Positions 46,423-59,093 of a stretch of 64,000 bases of DNA are shown here, one piece after another. The position numbers were made by a program, and so were the translations under genes. Location: the NCBI GenBank assembly GCA_014529385.2, contig CM043970.1:59819523-59883522 (forward strand), given 5' to 3'. Source of the stretch: Adiantum capillus-veneris. Taxonomy: Eukaryota > Streptophyta > Polypodiopsida > Polypodiales > Pteridaceae. Within the stretch, counting starts at the first letter, position 1, and each line of letters starts with the position of its first letter. Under the pieces are notes generated by a model. The model made no database searches, was not told the DNA's origin, and saw only the letters and a program-made list of their open reading frames with translations.

Positions 46423-49400
46423 ATGTTTGTTGTCCGCGTGGTTCTTGCAGTAGCACTCTCTTTCGTCGCGGTCACATTTGCGCAGCGAAAAGGCAATCAT
46501 AGCCGGGATCATCGGTCTGCAGGTAAGTCTATTTAACCAAATTTCTACAGAATAATGGTGTAGTAATAGGAACTTGTTTAAGGGTGACATAGTTTTCTCT
46601 TTAAAAATGGGGGAGTTGCAACCTCTGTGATAGCATTACTAGTGCCAGGTGATGCCACTTGCGTCTTTGATTAACACATGTCAAGAGGTGCAGGGGAAGT
46701 GGTTGTGTGAGAACTCTAGTCTCAACTTTAGGCTCACTTTTTGTTTAATTTGTGATGGCTCCTTGATAAATTTAGCTTTTCTCTGATGATAATAAATAAA
46801 GAGAATTGGTCGTACTTCTCTTACCCCAAAATCAAAGACAAATATTCAGAATTTTTTGTCTTCTGTTGGCATCTGTTAGGATATGTCCAAATATGAATGG
46901 GTTGTGTAATTAAGTTGAAAATCAATTAAAATATTCAGCTACTCTTCAGATTCTCATTGGTTATGAGCCTTGTTTGTTATCCTATCGAGGAAAATACAGC
47001 AGAATTGGACTTTAGCATAGTGGCAGAAAGGCACATATGACTTTGGTTGTACATGTGTTATTCTTTAATTCTCCTGGCCATGAACTTTCCCTCTTTATAT
47101 TGGGATTGGGTGGCCATGATACGTGCACGTACCTACATGTTACAAACATCGCCTGGGTAGAGCCTCTGTGTTGTATGGTTTGGAGCTAATGGACCAAGGT
47201 TTAATATAATTATGATGTGCTCAGCTTCGTCATGGCTGACACTGTCCTGCAGATATATGATTAAGCTTTAAAATAGGCTAGTATATGAACTTGTGCACTT
47301 TGGTTTAAGAGCTGTGACTTCGTCTCATTGCAGAGCCGGTAGAAGAAGACAGCGGTGATGGCAAGGAGATATACACTTATGCAGATGCATGTGCAAACTC
47401 GAAAGAGAAGGTTTGCTCAATTTATAAATGCATAAAAGTTGAGATGTCTGGTTCAATACATGCATTGGCTTGCATGGAACTATAGTTGCACAATTATTTT
47501 GAGTTTGTGTGCTGCCTTTGCTTACAAACATGCATAGAAGTCAAAAGCTCCACTTCTACGTGGGACTGTTGGCATTAACACACGAGAGAAATAGGCATGA
47601 AAAATTACAACAAACACCGAGTTTATGATCTGTGCAATTGAATCCCAACCCACAATGTGTTTTACAAATACCTTCGACCAGCATTGCACGTGGGTTTGCC
47701 AGCATAATTGATTTCACTTCCACTAAAAGCTTTGCTTTTTATCATGTGCCATCTTTTATCTCTACTAATTAGCTTTCAGCAATTTCAACTCAATCAAGGT
47801 GTTCCGTCCTTTGTCTGTGACCAGCATATTCATTATATTTTGGGGTTTTGTTCATTGATGAATGGGGTTTTTTGTGGGGGAGAGATTGATCAATTGCGAA
47901 ATTTTTCAAATTTCCAGGAGGAGGAAGAAGTTAAGTGTGTGAGTGCCTGCAGTCCTACTCTAAGTTGCAAGAGTTACCAAGAGAATGATCAGCTCCTTCT
48001 ACCGGAATTTGATGATTTATTCAATGGAGGTATGAATTTTCCCTCTGATTCAGAGAAGTCAAGATTGAAGTATGATTCGGACGATAGTGTCGAGTCAAAA
48101 AGGTATGAGTCAAACTCCGAAGATGATGAGGCTTTGGAGATATTTGAAGCCTTGACGGCATCTTCTAAGCAAAGGCCTCAACCTGCAAATGAGGATTCAA
48201 ATAGAAGCGCAAGTTTTGGACCTGATAGTTCTACGGAGCTTGCACAGCTCAAAGCTATTGTTGAAGACTTGCAAGGAAAGGAGATGAAGCTTGAAGCTGA
48301 GCTTCTCGAGTATTATGGTTTGAAAGAGCAGGAAAAGAACCATCTTGAATTGGAAAAGCAGTTGCGACGAAAAAATGTGGAAATTGACAAGCTACATTCC
48401 AAGCTAGCCTGTCTAGAAGAGCAGGCAAAAGTGCTCTCTGAGGAACTTAAAGGCAAGAACAGTATGACGAAGGAGCTTGAGGCTGCGCGCACAAAAATTA
48501 AAGACTTGCAGAAGACTTTGCATAGTGATACAAGTCAGACAAAGGCACAACTTTTGATGCTAAAACAGCACGTGGCCATCCTTCAAGAGAGAGAGCAAGA
48601 GGCTACCAAAAGGGACTTCAATACGGAGCAGAAGTTGCAAACATTGAAAGAGCTTGAAGTCGAGGTGATGGAGCTACGGAGGACAATCAAAGATCTTCAA
48701 CACCAGAAGCGAGAATTGACTGTTAAACTCAATGTGGCCGAGGCAAAGATCGCTGAGCTCTCAAATAGGACTGAGGTGAGCTTTTTATGCGTTTTTTTAG
48801 TATAATATCATACTCGTATTAAGTTCATTTCATCCATACAATCAGACATTGCTGCTGTTGAAAGTGTGTCGAAATTCAATAGCTCTTTAATTTTTTTTCT
48901 GTTTTGCATCATTTATACAAAAGCTAAGCAGGATTTTGATTGATGGCAGAGTGATAAGGTTGCGGAAATGCAAGCCCAAGCCTCTACTTTAAGGCAAGCA
49001 AACGAAGATTTAAGCAAGCAAGTTGAAGGCTTGCAAATGAATAGATTTAGTGAGGTTGAAGAGCTGGTGTATCTGAGATGGGTCAATGCTTGCTTAAGAT
49101 ATGAACTAAGAAACTTCAAGGCACCACCTGGAAAGACCACGGCTCTTGACTTAGGAAAGAGCTTAAGTCCCAAATCACAGGAGAAGGCAAAGCAGCTAAT
49201 GATGGAGTACGCTGGTCCGGATCTTTTGGCTACTAAATCTAGAGAACATAGTGAACAGGACTATGACAGCATATCCTCCTTTCCATCTACTCCTTCTGAA
49301 GGGGATTTAGAAGATTCTTCACTTGATGGGAATTGGACAGGCCATTCAAGCACCAAGAAATTAGGCCTTTTCAAGAAGCTAAAAAAATGGGGTAGAAGCA

Positions 49401-51893
49401 AAGAAGAAAATCAGATCTCTCCTGCCTCTTCCTCTTCAGATTTGAGGAGCTCTCCAGCCCCTGGTCACCGACGCACACGGTCGAAGGGGTCATTAGAGAC
49501 TCTCATGCTTCGGAACAGCAGCGACTCTGTGGCAATAACCACTTTTGGCACAAATGAGTTTGAGGTTGCTCTAAGCTCTACATCGACCGACTCTAGTGAA
49601 CCACTTGGGGAGCCGCGACTAACTCGATCAAGGTCAAGCAGTGGTGTACATGATGTTTCCAGTAATGTTGCGGCCTCTTTTGACCTCATGTCAAAGTCCG
49701 TGTCTGGTGTTTTAGATGAAAAGTACCCAGCATTCAAGGAGAGGCATAAGCTGGCAATTGCAAGAGAGACAGCTTTGAAAGACAAAGCTGAAAAAGCCAG
49801 AGTCGAAAAGCTTGTGGAAAAGCTCAAGCCAGTAGGAGCTCCAGCAACAAAGAGAGAAAAAGCTGCACCTGGGAAGCTCAATCCTCACATGCTTGTTCAA
49901 GCTGGAAGAGAGACTATTTCAGCAACTGAGCATAATCCTGTGCGTACGGTGGTAAATAAAATGAAGCTCTCAGAGGTGCAGAAAAGGGCTCCAAGGGTAC
50001 CAAAGCCAGCACCCAAATCATCTATAAATGGTTCCTCCACCATTAGCACTCAGGCCTCTTTAGGAGGGGTGTCTGCAGGCCCGCCATTGCCCCCACCCCC
50101 ACCCCCACCCCCACCGCCAAGGGCTCCTGGTGCTCCACTGCCGCCTCCTCTGCCTGGAAGTTTGAAGGTGCAAGGCACAGGAAAGGAGCAAGTTCAAAGA
50201 GCTCCAGAAGTTGTAGAATTCTACCAGTCCCTGATGAGACGGGAAGCTAAAAAAGATACATCCCTTGGAGCATCTGATGTGAATGCCTCGGATGCTCGCA
50301 ACAACATGATTGGTGAAATAGAGAACCGGTCTGCATTTTTGTTGGCGGTATGCACAACATTATGTTATTTTTTCTCTGATGCTGTAATTATACTAGGGAT
50401 TTATTTTGAAAGCGGTTTCTGATAGTGCTAAAAATGTGGATTAATCAGGTCAAGGCAGACGTTGAGACGCAAGGTGACTTTGTTCAATCACTTGCTACAG
50501 AAGTTCGAGAGGCTGCATACACTGACATAGAGGATGTGATTGCATTTGTGGCCTGGCTGGATGAAGAGTTGTCTTTCCTGGTGAGGATTTGCGTGAATAT
50601 GTACAGACACGTGCACGTCCACATGGGTTCAAGCATGCACGCTCATGCGGGCAGATGCCCATGATTGTGTAAAACGAGTCCCCAATCCATATCTGAGGGA
50701 CAAGTTTGCATGTACACACATGAACATGGGTCACACAATATTTTTGACTCAAAAGGCATCTAGAGAGAGATGCAGTTTGCCGATGCTTTTACTTTTGGTG
50801 GCAGGTGGATGAGCGTGCAGTGCTGAAACACTTTGATTGGCCTGAGAGCAAAGCAGATGCGTTGAGAGAAGCAGCATTTGAGTATCAAGATTTGAAAAAG
50901 CTAGAAACTGAAGTCAGCTCCTTTGAAGATGATCCAGGATTGTCATGCGAGCTGTCGTTGAAGAAGATGCTATCCTTGCTTGAGAAGTAAGCTTTCTCAT
51001 CTTGCACATATGCACATCAGGAAAGGCTAAATTTTGGGCTGCTGATTGAACAAACTGAATTTATTCTGATGCTACAGGGTGGAGCTAAGTGTGTTTGCTC
51101 TTTTACGAAGTCGAGACATGGCTATTGCTAGATACAAGGAGTACAATGTTCCAACTCAGTGGATGCTTGATTCAGGACTTGTTGGCAAGGTTTGTGCTCT
51201 TGTTTGTCGATTAAGCAAATGTTGCCCAGTTTTGGCAAGGGGCAGTTTTAGCTAAGGTTAGAAGTTTTTGTTGCAGATCAAACTTGCAACAGTTCAACTA
51301 GCTAGGAAATACATGAAGCGTGTGGCATTAGAGCTCGACTCTACAGAAGTGGTTTCTTCTGTTAAGGAACCACAAAGAGAATTTTTGCTTCTTCAAGGAG
51401 TGAGATTCGCATTTCGCGTTCATCAGGTTGGTGCCCCTCTAAAACATAAGTATTTGTGAAAATTTATGCAGAGGTTATGGGAACTCATGGATGTCATTTG
51501 CATGATTCCTTTTCTGCTTCATCATGCTTCTTCATGTAATAAGCAATCGGTTTTTATCTATCTGTATGTAGATAATGCTATGTGTTTGCTTGCTTCTGTC
51601 TGTCTGTGTCTGTGTGCGCATGTGATGTGCTTGTGCTAGTGACACACACGTCTATACAATCGAATATCATGCATTTGCGCTTGCTTCCTGGCATGCACAT
51701 GCACATGCGCATGCATGTGCATGGGCTTGCACACGCACGCACGTACACACAAAATAAAGGTTGGCTACTGGATTCAAGATCAACAGTATTGACTGCTTTG
51801 TATTTCTAGTTTGCTGGAGGATTTGATGCAGAGAGTATGTGTGCATTCGAGGAGCTCAGGGATCGTGTGCGTGCTCAAACCACAGGGGATTGA
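46423..51893 (+). CDS. CHUP1: CHUP1-like chloroplast-positioning, actin-binding protein (nine exons)
   Basis: Exons: 46,423-46,522; 47,334-47,410; 47,918-48,775; 48,950-50,347; 50,449-50,580; 50,805-50,986; 51,078-51,189; 51,277-51,426; 51,810-51,893. All introns are GT-AG and phases match, giving about 1030 residues (Arabidopsis CHUP1 is about 1004). An in-frame TGA 12 bp upstream fixes the ATG. Seen: hydrophobic N-terminus (1-20), which in the family anchors the protein in the chloroplast outer envelope; acidic EEEEV segment; LLPEFDDLF; long coiled coil (about 165-370); the signature SEVEELVYLRWVNACLRYEL; Ser-rich basic region; poly-proline tract (about 720-748; binds profilin in the family); RAPEVVEFYQSLMRRE; and the conserved C-terminal region VETQGDFVQSLATEVREA, FDWPESKADALREAAFEYQD, REFLLLQGVRFAFRVHQFAG. 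The known role is moving and anchoring chloroplasts on short actin filaments in response to blue light. No inactivating change seen. Confidence 0.95.
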
Positions 51894-53107
51894 GCTTGCC
51901 ATGAAACAGAGGCAAGCTAGAAGGCAGCCGGCCCATTGTTCATACTTGAGAATCTTGTACAGTAAGCAAACTACTTAGTGTTGGCAAAATCAGGTGCAGT
52001 AGAGAGATTTGAGGTGTTGTAGATGTGCCGGAGCTGTAGAGGGTAGAACTTTTCCATGCCTTTGGCATACTTTGTACACAGTTAAAGGAAGATATCATGC
52101 AAAATATCTTGTTTCCATAGAAAGCAAACATGCTGCCTTTGGAGGTTGAAGTGGAAGTCTTTTCAGTACTACATCAATTTCCACGTTGGGTTTAGAAATG
52201 TGCTTATGCCAAGCTTTTCTAAGCCCGAGACGATACTAGAAAACCTTATTTTGTGAAATTTTGAATTTAGTAAGATGTACACATTTTATATAATATCTTG
52301 ATTAAGAGTACTTTGCTCTAGCAAAGGTGAATTTTTCATTTTACTTTAATGGATAGTAAAGTCCAAGGCCACAATTTGTACCAAATGCTTATCTTGTGAC
52401 TGTTGAAACATGCAAATAGCTCAATTGAAGCTTGCATGTTCACTACTTTATGATCACATTGGCTACAATTCGACTCCCTTCATGTGGAGCATTACTTACT
52501 GCTTGTGTAAATATCTGCGGTTTTTCATGGACTCTCAACACACATTGCCAGTGTTATCTTGTAATATGATGAACTCCTATAGAGTTGTGGGACTCATTTT
52601 TTAGATTGTTCAAAACATTTTGAATCTCTTGGCACTGCGTTACAAAACGAAATATGATTACAAAAGGCACTTTGCTGAAGATTGTTTGTGGCATTCATCC
52701 GAGTTGCATTGGCAATGTGCATAACGCAATTGTGAATGGGAATTTTAGTATGTAATCATTGGCTCACATGAGCAGTCACTTGTTGATTTCTTGTAAGATT
52801 GGCATTATCTAATATAGTTGGCATCTCTTTTCCTCTTTAGATAAGAGGGGCATTGAGAAGTGGATCTCACACTCTCTCATCCTTTTACGTAGGCCATGGT
52901 GACTTTTCACCTTGTTTTCAATCTATAAGATAACATTGTGAATTGCATGTACGAAGGTGGAAAATTCAAAAGACATACGAAGGTGGAAAGTCGAGACTTT
53001 TTGTGTCTAGTCAAAAGACCTTTTGTGTCCATATAAAGAGGTGATCAACTTTCCATTGGTCTTGTCTCTTCTACTTCGTTTTCCTTTTAACGTTTTCTTC
53101 TCTTTAA
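51894..53107. other. CHUP1 3' flank, no gene
   Basis: Probably includes the 3' UTR. AT-rich, no ORF with recognisable content and no repeat of note. Confidence 0.4.
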
Positions 53108-53110
53108 GGT

Positions 53111-53159
<49 letters not shown>
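53108..53159. repeat. (TC)n microsatellite
   Basis: About 50 bp of pure TC. Confidence 0.9.
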
Positions 53160-53160
<1 letters not shown>

Positions 53161-53533
53161 GGCAGACACCCAGAATGCTCCTAAGAAGTTTATTTAATAC
53201 TTTGTATTTAGTTTTTCACATTTATTTTCACACTCACACTTTTTACACTTGGTACTTTAGTACTAAGGTACCCAAACATTGTAACAGATTCACCACTTTT
53301 GTATCAGTTTGGTCTCATAGGTCATTCTGGCCTTTTGAAGACGTTAATATAACATTTCATTTCATTTCTCTCGTAAAGTTGCATCCGTCCTCACGTTCAA
53401 CCAATCATGTTGCAAATCTACGTGCTTTGTCATTGCGCCCATTGTTGCATGCTATAGACTAGCGCATTGTTTTTGTTGTTGTTGAGGGAATCTTTGAATT
53501 AGGAATAAATTTCATTTTTTTTGAAAGCTTTAT
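53160..53533. other. Intergenic, nothing recognised
   Basis: An open stretch continues from the TC repeat to 53,462 but is mostly low complexity followed by unrelated sequence. No family likeness. Confidence 0.35.
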
Positions 53534-53860
53534 GAATGCCTTTTAATAGGAACACATGTAGCATGCTAAAAAATCCGCTAATGATTTGAGTGAATCCTAA
53601 CAGGTTTTCTTTGGTAGAGACTAGGGTTGCCCATGGGAGTTGATTTATAGTTCCATACTCTATCCATGTAGTATCATGGTCGGATTAGGAATACCTTTTG
53701 ATTAGGAACACATACAGCATGCTAAGAATGCTAAGAATTCGCAAATAATTTGAGTGAATCATAACATGTTTTCTTTGGTAGAGACTAGTGTTGCCCATAG
53801 AGGTTGATTGAGTTGATTTATCGTTCCATACTCTATCCACGTAGTATCATGGTTAGATAG
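53534..53860. repeat. Tandem duplication of about 158 bp
   Basis: The block AGGAACACAT...AGCATGCTAA...TTTGAGTGAATC...TTTTCTTTGGTAGAGACTAG...TCCATACTCTATCCA(T/C)GTAGTATCATGG occurs twice (about 53,534-53,690 and 53,691-53,860) with about 10-15% divergence. No coding content. Confidence 0.75.
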
Positions 53861-54183
53861 GATAGAGATAACTTTTGCAAGAGTTACAAGCTTGAAAGCA
53901 AACTAATACAACATTGGATTGTTGAGAATCATGCTCTTGGTTAATCCACATGAGGCGGAGAAATCGCACGAGCATTGAGGGTAACCAAAGTGGCGTTGAA
54001 AATACAAGTGAAGATAACTGTCTCCCATCTTAATGAGGAAGTTTAGGGGGGGCTTGATTGCTTCTCAAGATATGAACTACAAGGTTTATGAAGAGAGCTC
54101 TTTGAAAACTTAAAAGTCAAACAAGAATGACAAGAAAATTCTTTTTTAAGCTTGGATAACGTGCATACATTCCATAGCTTGAA

Positions 54184-55479
54184 ATGACAACTTTGGTCTC
54201 TAGATTAAATGGTTTGATGTATCAATTATGCACACTAGGTATGCCACGGTTGTGTAAGGAGAGACTCTTAGTAGATGATGTGGTGGATTCATCTAGGAAT
54301 TTGCTTACTTTTTCTCGGGCTGCAGCATGCTTTGGGTTGGGCCTGCATTATCACCAGATTTGGAGCATGCTTCAACATATGTTGGTTGTTTTCCTCCTCA
54401 TTCCGTCGTTGGTAGTGGATGCCGTATGCAAGATTGGAATTTATGGGGCACTCCTTTTGATGCGATTTCTGCTCGCCATATCTATGCTTGTCTTATGAAG
54501 GATTCTTGGTTGATTGATCACTATAATGCGCTTTGGTCTTTACACAAATTTGATCAATGGCGAAGAAAGGCTCTTACTGCAATCTCGAAATCCCACTTGC
54601 CTCTTAAGAAACGTCTGTTTCTTTTGTGCTGTTTATTGCTGGGAGTTCTTCCAGTTGGAACTCTCCTTGCGGCACGTCACATAAGCTCCTCTCATTGTGT
54701 CAGTTGCTTCGCTGGTGAAGAGATTGTCAGACACATTCTTGTTTTCATTGTAACCCTAAACCATATTGCAAGTTGAGACTTTGGTGGTAGCCATGTTTAT
54801 ACGCAATTGTGACGAGCTCCTAGTGGTATTATTCTATGATCGTCGTGTCAGAGATGTTGCAACCGGGACAATGTTGGTTATTATACCGATAATGATATGA
54901 TTTGGGAACCATTTCAAGAGGTGCTATGGAATCTCATCCATTGTGTATCACCCTTTCGGCCCGGTGTGTATCACCCTTTCAGCCCGGTGTGGAGAAGAGC
55001 AAGTTCTTGGCTTGGTAAATCATGAAGCAATTCAAGCTACAAATTATAGTTGTAGATGCAATCTCTAATGATGTATGTGTACTTCTTTATGTGGCTTTTA
55101 GGGACATTCATGAGGGTTGTCGATACAGTCGTTGATTGTCTTGCTGGTTGTAGTAGCTTGGTGATGGAGTGTGAAAGTCTACTACAACATTGCATCAACA
55201 TGGAGCAAGAGTGCAATGTGTTTCAATCATGTGTGTTTCCACAACAACGACTTCTAAGTGAGCTTAGGTTGACTTTGCATTTTGACAATGTGCCACGATC
55301 CATGGAGACACTGTCACTCATGTCGTAGCCATCCCATCTCCATCTCCCTATGCTACTATTCTATCCGCCCAAGAGTTCACATCCATCTGCCATTCCTTAT
55401 TGGCCATTATACGACCTGCCAATCCATAAGCGGCTCTTTTTCTTGCTACCCACCGCTGGAGATGAAAATCCTACCGGAC
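54184..55479 (+). other. Possible 5' remnant of PLE copy E
   Basis: Broken open stretches (54,184-54,498, 54,327-54,776, 55,056-55,328) lie just upstream of the PLE reverse transcriptase on the same strand. They have no recognisable domain, and I could not find GIY-YIG or CxC motifs. A 27-bp tandem repeat (GTGTATCACCCTTTC...GCCCGGT) sits at about 54,944-54,996. Association with copy E is by position only. Confidence 0.3.
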
Positions 55480-56619
55480 TTAAGGGAAGTTGTGAAGGAA
55501 TGCTTCCTTCGTAAAGTATCACAACTACCTAGTAAATGGTTATCATCTGATGATTCTTGGCTTACTTCTTAGCTTACTCTTGATTTTCAAAAAATCTCTG
55601 ATAAATGGTTTGTTGTCGGGCTGGACAAAAGCTCTAACTGTCCCACTATAGTTTGTAAATACCTTGCCTGGAAGGCACCTCGTGATCTAGTATCTAGTAA
55701 GGAATTCTACAGAGGTTTCGCTTAACCTTCCTCAGCATATCTTCCACATTTTTTCTGCTGACATTACACAATGTTACAAAAACATCCCCCTTGAGGGGGA
55801 GCTTGGCCTTAAGACAATTCTTGCCAAAGTGATTAGATTAGCTTTCTCCAATGCTAGAAAGAAAAAACGTTTTTACATCTCTCTTTCCAAAAAACCTAGG
55901 TGGATTAACGTATCTCACTCCGTACACTCCTTACACTTTAATGAAGCTAAGCTTTGTTCTTACATCTGCTGGCTGCTGAGTAACTGCACTATAGTTTCAA
56001 GCGGTCTGTGCTTTAACCAATGCTTAGGCATCCCCATGGGATTCTCATGCTCTCCACTTATGTGTAATATTTACCTTGCTTTCTTTGAATACAAGTGTTG
56101 TCTCAAGACCATGGAATCTTACAAAAATAAGATTTCACAGTTTAAACATACCTATAGGTACATGGATGACTTACTTAGTATGAACAATAGAGATTTCCCG
56201 AAGGGAATCTGTCTGATTTACCCTCACTGCCTTAAAATTGAACCTACCTCTCTCCATGAGATCATCACACCCAATGGGGCTTTCTGCACATCTGTCCAAT
56301 TCCTTAACCTCTCTATCTCCCTTCATGTCCCATCTGTTGGTGGGTATGACCTTAGGTTTGTGTGGAAAAGGGATCTCTTGAAACTACCACTTATAGAATT
56401 CATAATAAGGAATAGCAATAGGCCTTACAAGGTGGCTATTAGCTCTTGCATCAGCCTACTACACCTAATTTGCTATTCTTCCTCTAACTCTTTTCTTGCC
56501 TGTGAGGAGGTGTTTCTACTAATCAGAGAATATTTCCATAACGGGTTTAATAGAAACCAGTTCTGTAACACTATTACACAAGCTCTCACCCAACATAGTT
56601 GGTCTGGGAGAATCTCATT

Positions 56620-56620
<1 letters not shown>
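55480..56620 (+). pseudogene. Penelope-like element copy E: reverse transcriptase
   Basis: RT entry motif WFVVGLDKSS...TIVCKYLA at about 55,600, a frameshift near 55,705, then a continuous frame to the (CA)n tract. Seen: SADITQCYKNIP (motif A region), GIPMGFSCSPLMCNIYLAFFE, the catalytic YRYMDDLLSMNN (YMDD at 56,159-56,170), a later NLSISLHVP strand, and the thumb-like NRPYKVAISSCISLLHLICY...REYFHNGFNRNQF. The GIPMG..C/SPL and Y-x-DD-LSxNN pattern is that of the Naiad/Chlamys PLEs. After the thumb the frame runs straight into CA repeats; there is no C-terminal GIY-YIG, as expected for elements with the endonuclease at the N-terminus. Shares SKEF(Y/I) and the RT entry region with fragment D at low identity, so the two are different copies or subfamilies. 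Confidence 0.8.

Positions 56621-56622
<2 letters not shown>

Positions 56623-56686
<64 letters not shown>
56623..56686. repeat. (CA)n microsatellite abutting PLE copy E
   Basis: About 62 bp of pure CA, starting 3 bases after the last PLE-like codons. A 17-base C run follows at about 56,743-56,758. Confidence 0.9.
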
Positions 56687-56688
<2 letters not shown>

Positions 56689-57059
56689 TGTGGTACTATG
56701 GCTATTTTTGGTTTCTTATACTAAAACCCCCACCCATAACACCCCCCCCCCCCCCCCCTCCCCGCCCCCTCATCCACTTTGTTCTAACCCGGTTACAAAT
56801 GGGTCACTTTAGGGTTGGGACTTCAGAAAATGCCATTAATTTTAAAAAAAAGACCATGGGGCTTAGCCCTTGATTGTTCAACTAGTGATCTTAAGATATT
56901 ATCTCTCTGGCATGCCAAGCGTGATTACATTTCCCCTTCTTCATTAAACCATGAAGGCGGCCTCTCCTGTTTTACTGAGGATCTCCCCACTCATGGGAAT
57001 CTGGATCCGATTAGTGCTACCACACACACTCACACTCTCTAGGATGGCGTCCCGGCTCA

Positions 57060-57250
57060 CTCATGGCTCCCGCTCAGAGGACTGGCAGTCCCCGGCTCCG
57101 TCCGCTATTTAAACAGGTGAGGGCGCACCTCTGCCCCTCACTTAGCCGGTATTGTTCTGTTGTGTTTTTTCTGAGAAGACTGATTGCTCACTTCACAAAG
57201 GGAGCTATGGAGCTCACGACTCAAGTGACTCGGGTCTTTTTTTACCCTTG
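57060..57250 (+). repeat. Promoter-like repeat R1 (TATTTAAA leader module)
   Basis: CTATTTAAACAGGTGAGGGC then GCACCT, CCTCACTTAGCC, and ATGGAGCTC at 57,207. The same order recurs at 60,450-60,600. TATTTAAA (57,104) to ATG is about 103 bp in both copies. Confidence 0.65.
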
Positions 57251-57416
57251 CTTGCCTCGCTACTGGATTTTTGGTAAAATTTCCTTGCTGTTGTTCCACA
57301 TTGAGCACTCAATTGTTATTTGGCACAGTAAGGTAGGTGGTTAATGGTTATCGGACAGTAGCATGATGGAGGTGTATAATTTTCTTAAAATGCCTTTGCT
57401 TAACATGTTCCGTGGA

Positions 57417-57968
57417 CTAATGCTTGATATCTTGAAAGAATTGAGCAAAGTGAGAAACAACATATTTGCTAAACCAACTCATAGCCTTACCTTCCAAAGT
57501 TGCTGCAAACTGTTGTAATTTGATATCATCAGGGAAGATACCTTGATATCCACTAGCTTGCCTCCTTGTTTGAAACTGAGCCACATGGCAATCTACGTCC
57601 TCCTTAGACCTGCCCTTGAACTTTGTTGATTTGATCTTTGGAGTAGGGAGTGGTTGAGCCATTGGAATAGGTTGTTGGAGCCTCCTAGGTCTTTGCCCGA
57701 CAGCTAACAACAGTGGGTCAAATCTTAGTTGATGTCTACTTCTAATTGGTCTTCTTGCCAAGAGTAGTGCTCCCAAGAATTGCCTCACTGACCTTTCCTC
57801 TGATGCTCCTAAACTCTCCTGTCCTTGATTCAGGAATGGAACTTCAGGTGGTGAAGTAGGTGCATTATCATCACTGAAATAATCATAATGAAAGGGATCT
57901 ATATTTCTTGCTTGAGTCTGAGCACGGGTATAGTACACCCTCAACCTTATCATACCCCTCTCAGACAT
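57417..57968 (-). pseudogene. Gag fragment of another gypsy element
   Basis: 183 codons on the minus strand. After an acidic N-terminus comes KFKGRSKEDVDCHVAQFQTR, a retrotransposon gag capsid pattern, then FPDDIKLQQFAATLEGKAMS with WFSKY. No pol follows toward lower coordinates, so the element is truncated after capsid. It lies next to repeat 58,567-58,723, which may be part of its LTR (inference). Confidence 0.6.
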
Positions 57969-58166
57969 GCATCATCTCTAAATAATACTCAAAGCACAGT
58001 ACGACCCTTAGAACCTGAATTACAGCCTCAATGAGAGGTCTGCAAACAATAGGATTGCCAAATGTGTTGTTGGATAACCACACATGCAATGAATAGTCAC
58101 CAAAAGATTGAGTTCTGACTAATTCAGGGCTAAGTAGTACTGTGTGTGAGATAAAATTAGAAAATC

Positions 58167-58237
<71 letters not shown>

Positions 58238-58803
58238 CTTAGACAAAACTCAGAGATTGTATATCAAGAAATCACTAGTATAAGTTTTTAAAGCAAGAAT
58301 CAATACAATCTGACTTCCCAAAGTTCCCCATTCCCAAGTATAGAGCTGCGCCCTGAATTCAGTTAGAACTACCTGATTCTTGGCATACACTAACAATGTC
58401 GGATTAAGGTCTTCATGCTTACGATATCCGACTAGCTTCTAATAATCAGATAGTACATCCGATATCCGATTTGCTACATATCCGACTTTGTATTTACCCT
58501 TCAACACATGATACTCAGATTGGAGGCCAACATGTAATGTGCTAAGTAATCCCTCGAACAAGGATCTGCTATGAAGAGATGTTAAGATGCTGTGAATTGC
58601 TACAGCTAGAGAAGAGGTAAAGTGGTTTTGTCCACTACATGCACTGTTATGTAGTGGGTGTGTAGATTTCTTGTACCCACAAATATAGGCATTGAACAAT
58701 AAAAACAAGATTATGACCCGGTGGTTCTGATCTCCGTGCACCTCTAGACCGAGGTGTGCGGGGATTGGACATGACTAGAGAATGTGAGGTAGTTTACAGT
58801 GTG

Positions 58804-58806
<3 letters not shown>
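57969..58806. other. Noncoding, (GA)n and a dispersed repeat copy
   Basis: (GA)n at about 58,171-58,235. The segment 58,567-58,723 reappears at 62,339-62,498. GATATCCGA(C/T)T-like phrases recur near 58,380-58,500. No gene seen. Confidence 0.45.
58567..58723. repeat. Dispersed 157-bp repeat, copy 1
   Basis: Shares GAATTGCTACAGCTAGAGAA, TTTTGTCCACTACATG and CCCACAAATATAGGCATTGA with 62,339-62,498. Both end at GACCCGGTG and diverge after. It may be an LTR end of a gypsy element. Confidence 0.8.

Positions 58807-58881
<75 letters not shown>
58807..58881. repeat. (GA)n microsatellite
   Basis: About 74 bp of pure AG. Confidence 0.9.
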
Positions 58882-58884
<3 letters not shown>

Positions 58885-59093
58885 CCAATAGAAGATTAAA
58901 TTTATGTTCATGTTATAAGATTTTTACATTCATTATGAGTAGTGACGACGATGTGGGTTAATCAAACCGCATGTTGAATAAATCACAAAACTTCTTACAT
59001 GAGGAGGGCAAGAGAGTCGAGATAAGTGAGTGCATGATCGAAAAACTTTACAAACGTAAGCAACTAGAGCCGTGAGAGGAAGTAAAAAGCTTT

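Noticed and set aside
57417-57968. Gag ORF considered as a host gene
   Set aside because: The capsid-type pattern fits retrotransposon gag better than any host protein.
58439-58741. 100-codon minus-strand ORF
   Set aside because: Falls in the dispersed repeat and is not preserved as an ORF in the copy at 62,339-62,498.
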